DNA of 64,000 nt, taken from Streptomyces goshikiensis (GTDB lineage: Bacteria; Actinomycetota; Actinomycetes; Streptomycetales; Streptomycetaceae). The notes beneath the pieces were generated by a model. The model searched no databases. It had not been told where the DNA came from and was given only the letters and a program-made list of their open reading frames with translations. The position numbers and the translations under genes were made by a program. Within the stretch, counting starts at the first letter, position 1, and the number at the start of each line of letters is the position of its first letter. This document shows, in pieces, positions 41,464-49,161 of the stretch. Where the stretch lies: assembly GCF_014650555.1 (NCBI RefSeq), contig NZ_BMVE01000011.1, positions 124,001 through 188,000 of the forward strand, written 5' to 3'.

Positions 41464-42405
41464 ATGACCGCGTCGTACGCCGAACTCCGCGCCCAGCTGG
41501 ACACCCTGACCACCGAGGCCTTCCGCCCCGAGCTGGCGGACATCGACCGGATGACCACCCTCGACATCGCCCGCGTCATGAACGCCGAGGACGCCACCGT
41601 CGCGGCCGCCGTCGCGGAGCGGCTGGAGGAGATCGCCGCCGCCATCGACGGGATCGCCCCGCGGATGGCACGCGGCGGGCGGCTGGTCTACGCCGGCGCC
41701 GGTACCGCCGGGCGCCTCGGCGTGCTCGACGCCAGCGAGTGCCCGCCCACCTTCAACACCGGCCCCGGCCAGGTCATCGGCCTGATCGCGGGCGGCCCCA
41801 CCGCCATGGTCAAGGCCGTCGAAGGCGCCGAGGACTCCAAGGAGCTGGCCGCCGAGGACCTGACCGCCCTGGCTCTGACCGAGGCCGACACCGTGGTCGG
41901 CGTCTCCGCCTCCGGCCGCACCCCGTACGCGATCGGCGCCGTCGAGTTCGCCCGTACCCGCGGCGCCCTCACCGTCGGGCTGTCCTGCAACGCCGGGTCC
42001 GCGCTCGCGGCGGCCGCCGAGCACGGCATCGAGGTGGTGACCGGCCCCGAGCTGCTGACCGGGTCCACCCGCCTGAAGGCCGGTACCGCCCAGAAGCTGG
42101 TGCTGAACCTGATCTCGACCCTCACGATGATCCGGCTCGGGAAGACGTACGGGAACCTCATGGTCGACGTACGCGCCTCCAACGAGAAGCTGCGCGCCCG
42201 CTCCCGCCGCATCGTCGCGCTGGCGACCGGGGCGTCCGACGCGGAGACCGAGGCCGCGCTCACCGCGACCGGCGGCGAGGTCAAGAACGCCATCCTCGTC
42301 GTCCTCGGCGGAGTCGACGGCCCCACCGCGGCCGCGCTCCTGACCGCCTCGGGCGGCCACCTGCGCGCAGCCCTCGCGCGGAGCACCGGCGGCAGCGGCA
42401 GCTGA
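41464..42405 (+). CDS. murQ: N-acetylmuramic acid 6-phosphate etherase MurQ
   Basis: 313 residues from an ATG with AGGAG upstream. It is an SIS-fold lyase that splits the lactyl ether of MurNAc-6-P to GlcNAc-6-P and D-lactate. Landmarks are LVYAGAGTAGRLGVLDASECPPTF, with the catalytic Glu in the sequence DASECPP, and VGVSASGRTPYAIG, the phosphate-binding loop, then GSTRLKAGTAQKLVLN. It works with the PTS transporter encoded 80 nt downstream, which supplies MurNAc-6-P. The GlcNAc-6-P product can be handled by nagA, about 14 kb further on. The usual RpiR-type MurR regulator is not adjacent. Confidence 0.96.
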   Translation: MTASYAELRAQLDTLTTEAFRPELADIDRMTTLDIARVMNAEDATVAAAVAERLEEIAAAIDGIAPRMARGGRLVYAGAGTAGRLGVLDASECPPTFNTGPGQVIGLIAGGPTAMVKAVEGAEDSKELAAEDLTALALTEADTVVGVSASGRTPYAIGAVEFARTRGALTVGLSCNAGSALAAAAEHGIEVVTGPELLTGSTRLKAGTAQKLVLNLISTLTMIRLGKTYGNLMVDVRASNEKLRARSRRIVALATGASDAETEAALTATGGEVKNAILVVLGGVDGPTAAALLTASGGHLRAALARSTGGSGS

Positions 42406-42485
42406 CACCGCGGCCGCCGGCCCACGGCACCGACGACCCCGACGCCCCCGACCACCGACGACCGACCCCGAGGCGAAAGACCACG

Positions 42486-43976
42486 ATGTCCCCTGACACG
42501 CACCGCGCCACCGCCGCCGCGATCCTCCCGCTGGTCGGCGGCCCGGACAACATCACCTCCGTCGCCCACTGCATGACCCGCCTGCGCATCGGCCTGCGCG
42601 ATCGCGCGCTGGTCCAGGACGAGTCGCTCAAGGCCCTCCCGGCCGTCCTGGGCGTCGTGGACGACTACACGTACCAGATCGTGCTCGGCCCGGGCGCCGT
42701 CGCCCGCGTCACCCCCGAGTTCGAGGCGCTGGTGGAGGAAGGCAGGGCCGGGGAACCACGGGCCGCCGAGCCCCCGCGCCCCGTCACCGCCGCCGGGCTC
42801 GCCGACCGGGGCGCGGCGCTGCGAGAGGCCCGGAAGGCCCGCAACGCCACCCCGCTCAAGCTGTTCCTGCGCCGCGTCGCGAACATCTTCGTCCCGCTGA
42901 TCCCGGCGCTGATCGGCTGCGGCATCATCGCGGGCCTGGCCGGCGTACTGACCAACCTGGGCTGGCTGCCCACCCTGGTCCCCGCGCTCGCCGCCATCGC
43001 CTCGGGGTTCATGTCCCTCATCGCCGTCTTCGTCGGCTACAACACCGCCAAGGAGTTCGGCGGCACCGCGATCCTGGGCGGGGCGGTCGCCGCGATCATC
43101 GTCTTCCCGGGCGTCGCGAAGATCGAAGCCTTCGGCGAGCACCTCTCCCCCGGCCAGGGCGGCGTCCTCGGCGCGCTGGCGGCCGCCTACCTCGCGGTCC
43201 GCGTGGAGCGGCTGTGCCGCCGGTGGGTCCCCGAGGCGCTGGACGCCCTGGTCACCCCGACCCTCACCGTCCTGGTCGCCGGCCTGGCCACCCTCTTCGG
43301 CCTGATGTTCCTCGCCGGCGAGGTCTCCGCCGCCATCGGCGCCTTCGCCACCTGGCTCCTCGCCCACGGGGGCGCCTTCGCCGGTCTGGTCCTGGGCGGC
43401 CTGTTCCTCCCGCTGGTGATGCTGGGCCTGCACCAGGCCCTGATCCCCATCCACACCACCCTGATCGAGCAGAACGGGTACACCGTCCTGCTCCCCATCC
43501 TCGCCATGGCGGGCGCGGGCCAGGTCGGCGCCGCCATCGCCGTCTACGTCCGGCTGCCGCGCAACCGCTCGATCCGTACGACGATCAGGTCCGCCCTCCC
43601 GGCCGGCTTCCTCGGCGTGGGCGAACCGCTGATCTACGGCGTCTCGCTGCCGCTGGGCCGCCCCTTCGTCACCGCCTGCGTGGGCGGCGCGGCGGGCGGG
43701 GCGTTCGTGGGCCTGTTCAACCAGCTGGGGGTGGCCTTCGGCTCGACCGCCATCGGCCCGTCGGGCTGGGCCCTGTTCCCGCTGCTGCACGGCGGCTCGG
43801 GGATGGGCCCCACCCTCGCGATCTACGGGGGCGGGCTGGCCGTCGGCTACCTGGTGGGGTTCCTCGCCACGTACTTCTTCGGCTTCACCCGGCAGATGCT
43901 CGCCGACCTCGACACCGACCCGGACCCGGAGCCCACCTCCACCACCGAACCCGCCAAGCAGCCCGCACTGACCTGA
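42486..43976 (+). CDS. murP: PTS EIIBC transporter, MurNAc-type (MurP-like)
   Basis: 496 residues from the ATG at 42486. The N-terminal EIIB domain carries the phosphorylated Cys29 in SVAHCMTRLRI. A linker spans about 85-130, and an EIIC domain of about ten membrane segments follows, with FLGVGEPLIYGVSLPLGRPF as the GEPLIYGV substrate signature. There is no EIIA domain, so phosphate comes from a separate EIIA (the glucose-type Crr). Linkage to murQ indicates N-acetylmuramate uptake; without that context a beta-glucoside specificity would be equally possible. The MITE-like element begins 8 nt after the stop. Confidence 0.9.
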   Translation: MSPDTHRATAAAILPLVGGPDNITSVAHCMTRLRIGLRDRALVQDESLKALPAVLGVVDDYTYQIVLGPGAVARVTPEFEALVEEGRAGEPRAAEPPRPVTAAGLADRGAALREARKARNATPLKLFLRRVANIFVPLIPALIGCGIIAGLAGVLTNLGWLPTLVPALAAIASGFMSLIAVFVGYNTAKEFGGTAILGGAVAAIIVFPGVAKIEAFGEHLSPGQGGVLGALAAAYLAVRVERLCRRWVPEALDALVTPTLTVLVAGLATLFGLMFLAGEVSAAIGAFATWLLAHGGAFAGLVLGGLFLPLVMLGLHQALIPIHTTLIEQNGYTVLLPILAMAGAGQVGAAIAVYVRLPRNRSIRTTIRSALPAGFLGVGEPLIYGVSLPLGRPFVTACVGGAAGGAFVGLFNQLGVAFGSTAIGPSGWALFPLLHGGSGMGPTLAIYGGGLAVGYLVGFLATYFFGFTRQMLADLDTDPDPEPTSTTEPAKQPALT

Positions 43977-43984
43977 CTCAGACC

Positions 43985-44150
43985 CTAGGGCCTGTCTTCC
44001 GGATCATGCCGGGCTCGCGGGGTCTGGCACGCACGCTCGCCGCGTTGTCGTCGGTCGCCAACGCTCCGCGTTGGCTCCCTCCTCCGCCTTGCGATCGCAC
44101 GCACCAGACCCCGCTCCCTGATCCGGCCCGATCCGAAAGACAGGCCCTAG
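43985..44150. mobile_element. 158-bp MITE-like element with CTAG target duplication
   Basis: The ends GGCCTGTCTTCCGGATC (from 43989) and GATCCGAAAGACAGGCC (to 44146) are inverted copies, and the similarity continues to about 43-47 nt per arm. CTAG flanks both sides (43985-43988, 44147-44150), as with IS5-like transposons. The centre holds a perfect 8-bp hairpin, GCCAACGC/GCGTTGGC (44057-44075). No transposase frame is present. The element fills the gap between convergent murP and trpF. Confidence 0.75.
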
Positions 44151-44764
44151 CCGCGCGCGGCCTCGATGAACGCCCGGATCAGCTCGGGCGACTTCACCCC
44201 GCGCGCGCGTTCCACCCCGCTCGACACGTCGACGCCCCACGCCCCGGTCATCTCGACGGCCCGCCGCACGTTGTCCGGGCCCAGCCCGCCCGCCAGCAGC
44301 CAGCGGCCGCCCGGCGCGGTGAACTCCGCCGCCGCCCAGTTCCACGGCTTGCCCGAGCCCGGGTCCGGGGCGTCGATCAGCAGCAGGTCCTCCCCGTACT
44401 CCCCGCACCGCTCGACGTGCCGGGCGGTGGCCCGCAGCAGCGTCCGGCCCCCGGCGCGCAGCGCCTCGTAGTGCTCGGGCCCCTCGTCCCCGTGCAGCTG
44501 CACGCCGCGTACGCCGCTCTCCTCGGTCAGGCGCCGCACCTCGGCCACCGGCTGGCCGCGGAACACCCCGACGGTGAGCACCCCGGCCGGCACCCGCGCG
44601 GCCAGCTCCCGCGCGACGGCGGCGTCGACGGTGCGCGGGCTCCCCGCGGCGAACACGAACCCGACGGCATCCGCCCCGGCGGCCACCGCGGCATCGACGT
44701 CCGGCCCGGTCTTCAGCCCACAGATCTTGATGAACACGCCCGCCCCGTCCGTCACCTCAGCCAT
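44147..44764 (-). CDS. trpF: Phosphoribosylanthranilate isomerase TrpF
   Basis: 205 residues from the ATG at 44764. It is a (beta/alpha)8 barrel of tryptophan synthesis. The catalytic Cys lies in FIKICGLKT and the catalytic Asp in WGVDVSSGVE; GVQLHGDEG and LLAGGLGPDNV complete the phosphate site. Longer frames run back to 44899 but without family sequence and through the groEL terminator. Many Streptomyces lack trpF and rely on the dual HisA/TrpF enzyme PriA, so a separate gene outside the trp operon is notable. Its TAG stop is formed by the CTAG duplicated beside the MITE-like element. Confidence 0.93.
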   Translation of the reverse strand: MAEVTDGAGVFIKICGLKTGPDVDAAVAAGADAVGFVFAAGSPRTVDAAVARELAARVPAGVLTVGVFRGQPVAEVRRLTEESGVRGVQLHGDEGPEHYEALRAGGRTLLRATARHVERCGEYGEDLLLIDAPDPGSGKPWNWAAAEFTAPGGRWLLAGGLGPDNVRRAVEMTGAWGVDVSSGVERARGVKSPELIRAFIEAARG

Positions 44765-44818
44765 ACCAGCAGTCAACCACCCCCCGCGCCCCGCGCAAGG
44801 TCCCGTCCCGGGAACGCC

Positions 44819-44852
44819 CGAGGGCGGCACCCCCGTGGGGGTGCCGCCCTCG
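44819..44852 (-). terminator. Terminator after groEL
   Basis: CGAGGGCGGCACCCCC (44819-44834) pairs perfectly with 44837-44852. It lies between the groEL stop and the trpF start on the same strand. Confidence 0.8.
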
Positions 44853-44882
44853 TTCGAGAACAGCCGATCAACCAGAGGTCGA

Positions 44883-46505
44883 TCAGAAGTCCATGTCACC
44901 GCCCGGCATGCCGCCGCCGGCAGCGGCGCCGGCCTTCTCGGGCTTGTCGGCGATGACGGCCTCGGTCGTCAGGAACAGCGCGGCGATGGACGCGGCGTTC
45001 TGCAGAGCGGAGCGCGTGACCTTCGCCGGGTCGATGATGCCCTCGGCGATCATGTCGACGTACTCGCCGGTCGCGGCGTTCAGGCCCCAGCCGACGGTCA
45101 GGTTGCGGACCTTCTCCACGACGACGCCACCCTCGAGACCACCGTTGACGGCGATCTGCTTGAGCGGGGCCTCCAGCGCGAGCTTGACGGCGTTGGCGCC
45201 GGTCGCCTCGTCACCGGTGAGCTCAAGCTTCTCGAAGACCGCGGAGGCCTGGAGCAGGGCCACGCCACCACCGGCGACGATGCCCTCCTCGACGGCCGCC
45301 TTCGCGTTGCGAACGGCGTCCTCGATGCGGTGCTTGCGCTCCTTGAGCTCGACCTCGGTCGCGGCACCGGCCTTGATGACGGCCACGCCGCCGGCCAGCT
45401 TCGCGAGGCGCTCCTGGAGCTTCTCGCGGTCGTAGTCCGAGTCGGAGTTCTCGATCTCGGCGCGGATCTGGTTGACGCGACCCTGGACCTGGTCGCTGTC
45501 GCCGGAGCCGTCGACGATCGTGGTCTCGTCCTTGGTGATGACGACCTTGCGGGCGCGGCCGAGCAGGTCGAGACCGGCGTTCTCCAGCTTGAGGCCGACC
45601 TCCTCGGAGATGACCGTGCCGCCCGTGAGGATGGCGATGTCACCGAGCATGGCCTTGCGGCGGTCGCCGAAGCCCGGGGCCTTGACGGCGACCGAGCGGA
45701 AGGTGCCGCGGATCTTGTTGACGACCAGGGTCGACAGGGCCTCGCCCTCGACGTCCTCGGCGATGATCAGCAGCGGCTTGCCGGACTGCATGACCTTCTC
45801 CAGCAGCGGAAGGAGGTCCTTCACGTTGCTGACCTTGGAGTTGACGATCAGGATGTACGGGTCGTCGAGCGACGCCTCCATACGCTCCATGTCGGTGGCG
45901 AAGTACGCCGAGATGTAGCCCTTGTCGAAGCGCATGCCCTCGGTGAGCTCAAGCTCCAGACCGAAGGTCTGGGACTCCTCGACGGTGATGACGCCTTCCT
46001 TGCCGACCTTGTCCATGGCCTCGGCGATGAGCTCGCCGATCTGGGTGTCAGCGGCGGAGATGGAGGCCGTCGAAGCGATCTGCTCCTTGGTCTCGACATC
46101 CTTCGCCTGCTCCAGCAGGGCGCCGGAGACGGCCTCGACGGCCTTCTCGATGCCGCGCTTGAGGGCCATCGGGTTGGCGCCGGCCGCCACGTTGCGCAGG
46201 CCCTCGCGGACGAGCGCCTGGGCGAGAACGGTGGCGGTGGTCGTACCGTCGCCGGCGACGTCGTCCGTCTTCTTGGCGACTTCCTTGACCAGCTCGGCGC
46301 CGATCTTCTCGTACGGGTCCTCGAGCTCGATCTCCTTGGCGATGGAGACACCATCGTTGGTGATCGTGGGGGCGCCCCACTTCTTCTCAAGGACGACGTT
46401 GCGACCCTTGGGGCCAAGGGTGACCTTGACGGCGTCGGCGAGCTGGTTCATCCCACGCTCGAGGCCGCGCCGGGCCTCCTCGTCGAACGCAATGATCTTG
46501 GCCAT
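44883..46505 (-). CDS. groEL: 60-kDa chaperonin GroEL (groEL2-type, standalone)
   Basis: 540 residues, from MAKIIAFDEEARRGLERGMN to the GGGMPGGDMDF tail. VTLGPKGRNVVLEKKWGAP and GDGTTTATVLAQAL bind nucleotide. The gene is not preceded by groES, so it is the second, independent chaperonin copy usual in Streptomyces; its Gly/Met tail is of the canonical type, unlike His-rich paralogues. GGAGG precedes the ATG. Two CIRCE elements upstream predict repression by HrcA and induction by heat shock. Confidence 0.98.
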   Translation of the reverse strand: MAKIIAFDEEARRGLERGMNQLADAVKVTLGPKGRNVVLEKKWGAPTITNDGVSIAKEIELEDPYEKIGAELVKEVAKKTDDVAGDGTTTATVLAQALVREGLRNVAAGANPMALKRGIEKAVEAVSGALLEQAKDVETKEQIASTASISAADTQIGELIAEAMDKVGKEGVITVEESQTFGLELELTEGMRFDKGYISAYFATDMERMEASLDDPYILIVNSKVSNVKDLLPLLEKVMQSGKPLLIIAEDVEGEALSTLVVNKIRGTFRSVAVKAPGFGDRRKAMLGDIAILTGGTVISEEVGLKLENAGLDLLGRARKVVITKDETTIVDGSGDSDQVQGRVNQIRAEIENSDSDYDREKLQERLAKLAGGVAVIKAGAATEVELKERKHRIEDAVRNAKAAVEEGIVAGGGVALLQASAVFEKLELTGDEATGANAVKLALEAPLKQIAVNGGLEGGVVVEKVRNLTVGWGLNAATGEYVDMIAEGIIDPAKVTRSALQNAASIAALFLTTEAVIADKPEKAGAAAGGGMPGGDMDF

Positions 46506-46667
46506 CTGAAGTGGTCCTCCAGGACTGGGGTTCCCCCTACGCCGCCAGGCGTGAGGGGAGGCTTGGATTGCTCCGGACCGCGCCCGCGCCCGCGACGGAC
46601 GGCCTGCGTGCCCGGCGGTTCCTTCCCGCCGGACCCTGCGGGCCTCACCGGCCCGGTCCTCGTCTTA

Positions 46668-46694
46668 GTAGCACTCTCACCAGGAGAGTGCTAA
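46668..46694. promoter_or_regulatory. CIRCE element 1 (HrcA operator)
   Basis: GTAGCACTC-N9-GAGTGCTAA, one mismatch from the consensus TTAGCACTC-N9-GAGTGCTAA region on the left arm. It lies 163 nt before groEL. Confidence 0.9.
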
Positions 46695-46703
46695 CGCCAA
46701 TGA

Positions 46704-46730
46704 TTAGCACTCGACCCCTCCGAGTGCAAG
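46704..46730. promoter_or_regulatory. CIRCE element 2 (HrcA operator)
   Basis: TTAGCACTC-N9-GAGTGCAAG, with a perfect left arm. It is separated from CIRCE 1 by 9 bp. The minus-strand complement contains TTGCAC, a plausible -35, followed about 18 nt later by AATCAT. Confidence 0.88.
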
Positions 46731-46831
46731 CGGCTTGAGGCAATGCCCAACCACCGGGACGGCCCGGGGCCCAGCACCGGCACGGCATCGGCGTGCATCG
46801 GCGCGGCGCCGGCGCGGCGCCGGGCAGACGC

Positions 46832-46873
46832 ACGAGGGGCCCACCTCCCGTGTCCGGGAGGTGGGCCCCTCGT
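46832..46873 (-). terminator. Terminator after the cspA-type gene
   Basis: A 19-bp perfect stem (46832-46850 with 46855-46873) and a 4-nt loop, TGTC. The arms begin ACGAGGGGCCCACC. This is the strongest hairpin of the region. Confidence 0.88.
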
Positions 46874-46906
46874 ATGCAAGTGCGTCGGTGGTCGATCGCT
46901 CTCGGA

Positions 46907-47113
46907 CTAGCCGGCGGCGAGCTTGACCATGTCCGCCTGCGGACCCTTCTGGCCCTGCGAGATCTCGAACTCGACCCGCTGACCCTCTTCAAGGGTGCGG
47001 TATCCGTCCATCTGGATGGCGCTGTAGTGGACGAACACATCCGCACCACCGTCGACCGCGATGAAGCCGTAGCCCTTCTCCGCGTTGAACCACTTGACGG
47101 TGCCCTGAGCCAT
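46907..47113 (-). CDS. Cold-shock protein, CspA type (ScoF-like)
   Basis: 68 residues, a single beta-barrel: KWFNAEKGYGFIAVDGG (RNP1) and DVFVHYSAI (RNP2) with the usual aromatic residues. It is a single-stranded nucleic-acid chaperone in the cytoplasm. GGGAG lies 5 nt before the ATG. Upstream is an unusually AT-rich 5' region of about 300 nt, which suggests a long, structured leader as in other csp genes. A perfect 19-bp hairpin ends the transcript. Confidence 0.95.
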   Translation of the reverse strand: MAQGTVKWFNAEKGYGFIAVDGGADVFVHYSAIQMDGYRTLEEGQRVEFEISQGQKGPQADMVKLAAG

Positions 47114-47446
47114 GCCTAACTCCCCTATTACTGGCCCTTGCGCAGGACCGCACTTCGCGGACCCGGGTCAGAACTTGCGCCGGAACGCCTCGACCGGGGC
47201 TGAATGTATCCGCACCGCTGCTGTCTGCAACAGGTCAATCCGACGAGAATTCCGGCCAGGGATAAAGATTGAAATAGAGTGAAAATCTGGCATCTTCCCG
47301 GGCAAGTCGGGCCCGGCAAATCTCGCCAATGCCCCATACCGCGCCCGCATATTGACTGAATGTCAACCCTCACGCGACCCGTTCATATGCGGCGGGCAAG
47401 AACAGCGGAGGGGACTTCCCCAACTCTACCGCGCCCAACCAAGCAG
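47114..47446. other. AT-rich intergenic leader region upstream of cspA-type gene
   Basis: This 333-nt stretch has no supported gene. About 47200-47360 is clearly AT-richer than its surroundings (for example GGATAAAGATTGAAATAGAG), which probably marks the csp promoter and a long 5' leader. No riboswitch core was recognised. Confidence 0.5.
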
Positions 47447-47482
47447 AATTGCCCCCTCCGCTTATTAGCGGAGGGGGCAATT
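47447..47482 (-). terminator. Terminator of the thrC-like/cysO operon
   Basis: AATTGCCCCCTCCGCT (47447-47462) pairs perfectly with 47467-47482 around TATT. It is a 16-bp stem ending 48 nt beyond the cysO stop. Confidence 0.85.
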
Positions 47483-47529
47483 TCGTTTACGCGTGCCACC
47501 TGGAGAAGTGGCGGGGAAGCCGTGAAGGG

Positions 47530-47808
47530 TCAGCAGCCGCCCGCGACGGCGGGGATGATCGAGACGCCCGCGCCGTCCGGCGTGACCGCCTCCAGCCCGC
47601 CCTCGAAGCGCACGTCGTCGTCGTTGACGTAGACGTTCACGAAGCGGCGCAGCTTGCCCTGGTCGTCCAGGACGCGGGCGGCGATGCCCGGGTGGTTCTG
47701 CTCCAGCGACGCGATGACCTCGGCCAGGGTGGCGCCCTCGGCGGCGACCTCGGCCAGGCCGCCGGTGTAGGTGCGCAGGATGGTGGGGATGCGGACGTTG
47801 ACGCTCAT
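47530..47808 (-). CDS. cysO: CysO-like sulfur-carrier protein ending Gly-Gly-Cys
   Basis: 92-residue ubiquitin-fold (MoaD/ThiS) protein. MSVNVRIPTILRTYTGG, LRRFVNVYVNDDDVRFEGG and the end VSIIPAVAGG closely follow mycobacterial CysO as I remember it, which carries sulfur as a C-terminal thiocarboxylate for cysteine synthesis by CysM. Here one extra residue, Cys, follows the Gly-Gly, so the carrier is encoded in a capped form. It would need trimming, probably by a Mec+-type JAMM protease encoded elsewhere. It lies 36 nt after the ThrC-like gene under a SAM riboswitch. GGAAAGG precedes the ATG. Confidence 0.9.
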   Translation of the reverse strand: MSVNVRIPTILRTYTGGLAEVAAEGATLAEVIASLEQNHPGIAARVLDDQGKLRRFVNVYVNDDDVRFEGGLEAVTPDGAGVSIIPAVAGGC

Positions 47809-47844
47809 GGCGCTACTGCCTTTCCGGGTGCGGGAGGACGGGGA

Positions 47845-49119
47845 TCAGGCCAGGCCGGCGGCGCGGAACGCGTCCAGGCTCGGGCGGATGGTGGCGCTCT
47901 GCCCGCTGTCCGCGGCCACCGCCTCCAGGGTCTTGAGGCCGTCACCGGTGTTCAGGACCACGGTGGTCAGCGCCGGGTCGAGCTGCCCGTTCTCGATGAG
48001 CTTCTTCGTCACGCCGACGGTCACGCCGCCCGCGGTCTCGGCGAAGATGCCCTCGGTCTGCGCGAGCAGCTTGATGGCCTCGACGACCTGCTCGTCGTTC
48101 ACGTCCTCGACGTAGCCTCCGGTGCGGCGGGCGATGTCCAGGACGTACGGGCCGTCCGCCGGGTTGCCGATGGCCAGCGACTTGGCGATGGTGTCCGGCT
48201 TCTGCGGGCGGACCACGTCGAGGCCGGCCTTGAAGGCGGTGGAGACCGGGGAGCAGCCCTCGGCCTGGGCGCCGAAGATCTTGTACGGCTTGTCCTCGAC
48301 GAGCCCCAGCCTGATCAGCTCCTGGAGACCCTTGTCGATCTTCGTGAGCTGCGAGCCGGAGGCGATCGGGATGACGATCTGGTCGGGCAGCCGCCAGCCG
48401 AGCTGCTCGCAGATCTCGTACGCGAGGGTCTTGGAGCCCTCGCCGTAGTACGGGCGCAGGTTGACGTTGACGAAGCCCCAGCCCTCGCCCAGCGGGTCGC
48501 CGATGAGCTCGGAGCAGAAGCGGTTGACGTCGTCGTAGTTGCCCTCGATGCCGACGAGGTCGCCGCCGTAGACACCGGCCATGACGACCTTGCCCTGCTC
48601 CAGGTCGTGCGGGATGAACACGCAGGAGCGGAAGCCGGCGCGGGCGGCCGCGGCGCCGACGGCGCCGGCCAGGTTGCCGGTGGAGGAGCAGGACAGGGTG
48701 GTGAAGCCGAAGGCGCGGGCCGCCTCGACGGCGATGGCGACGACGCGGTCCTTGAAGGAGTGCGTCGGGTTGCCGGAGTCGTCCTTGACGTAGAGCTCGC
48801 CGGTGACGCCCAGCTCCTTGGCCAGGTTCCGGGCGTCCACGAGCTTGGTGAAGCCGGGGTTCAGGCTGGGCTTGGAGGCGACGTCCGCCGGGACGGGCAG
48901 CAGCGGCGCGTAGCGCCAGATGTTGTCGGGGCCGGCCTCGATCGCGGCCCGCAGGGCCTCGGGGTCGCCGGTCGGGAGGTCGTAGGCCACTTCGAGCGGC
49001 CCGAAGCACTCCACGCAGGCGAAGATGGGACCGAGTTCGAAGCGGGTACCGCACTCGCGACAGGAAAGGCCGGTGGCGGGTCCGAGATCGACAGAGGTGG
49101 CGACAGTCTGTGCAGCCAT
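47845..49119 (-). CDS. thrC: Threonine-synthase-like PLP enzyme with CxxC...CxxC N-terminus
   Basis: About 424 residues from the ATG at 49119; an upstream in-frame ATG (49167) lies inside the riboswitch. The N-terminus has CRECGTRFELGPIFACVEC, two C-x2-C pairs that probably bind zinc. Fold-type II PLP core: the Lys of PTHSFKDR, the SSTGNLAGAVGAAAARAG Asn loop and a phosphate-binding Gly-rich stretch near the C-terminus (AETAGGVTVGVT). By family it converts O-phosphohomoserine to threonine. Two facts point elsewhere: it is controlled by a SAM riboswitch and paired with a sulfur carrier. If the usual hom-thrC-thrB operon exists elsewhere, this is a second copy with a possible sulfur-related reaction. 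Confidence 0.85.
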   Translation of the reverse strand: MAAQTVATSVDLGPATGLSCRECGTRFELGPIFACVECFGPLEVAYDLPTGDPEALRAAIEAGPDNIWRYAPLLPVPADVASKPSLNPGFTKLVDARNLAKELGVTGELYVKDDSGNPTHSFKDRVVAIAVEAARAFGFTTLSCSSTGNLAGAVGAAAARAGFRSCVFIPHDLEQGKVVMAGVYGGDLVGIEGNYDDVNRFCSELIGDPLGEGWGFVNVNLRPYYGEGSKTLAYEICEQLGWRLPDQIVIPIASGSQLTKIDKGLQELIRLGLVEDKPYKIFGAQAEGCSPVSTAFKAGLDVVRPQKPDTIAKSLAIGNPADGPYVLDIARRTGGYVEDVNDEQVVEAIKLLAQTEGIFAETAGGVTVGVTKKLIENGQLDPALTTVVLNTGDGLKTLEAVAADSGQSATIRPSLDAFRAAGLA

Positions 49120-49161
49120 GATGGCGAGGCCCTTTCTCCTCATCTTCCCCATGGCGCACTT

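Noticed and set aside
44574..46694. 706-codon plus-strand frame opposite groEL
   Set aside because: Exact antisense of groEL; Leu/Asp/Gly-rich translation reflects codon bias of the real gene.
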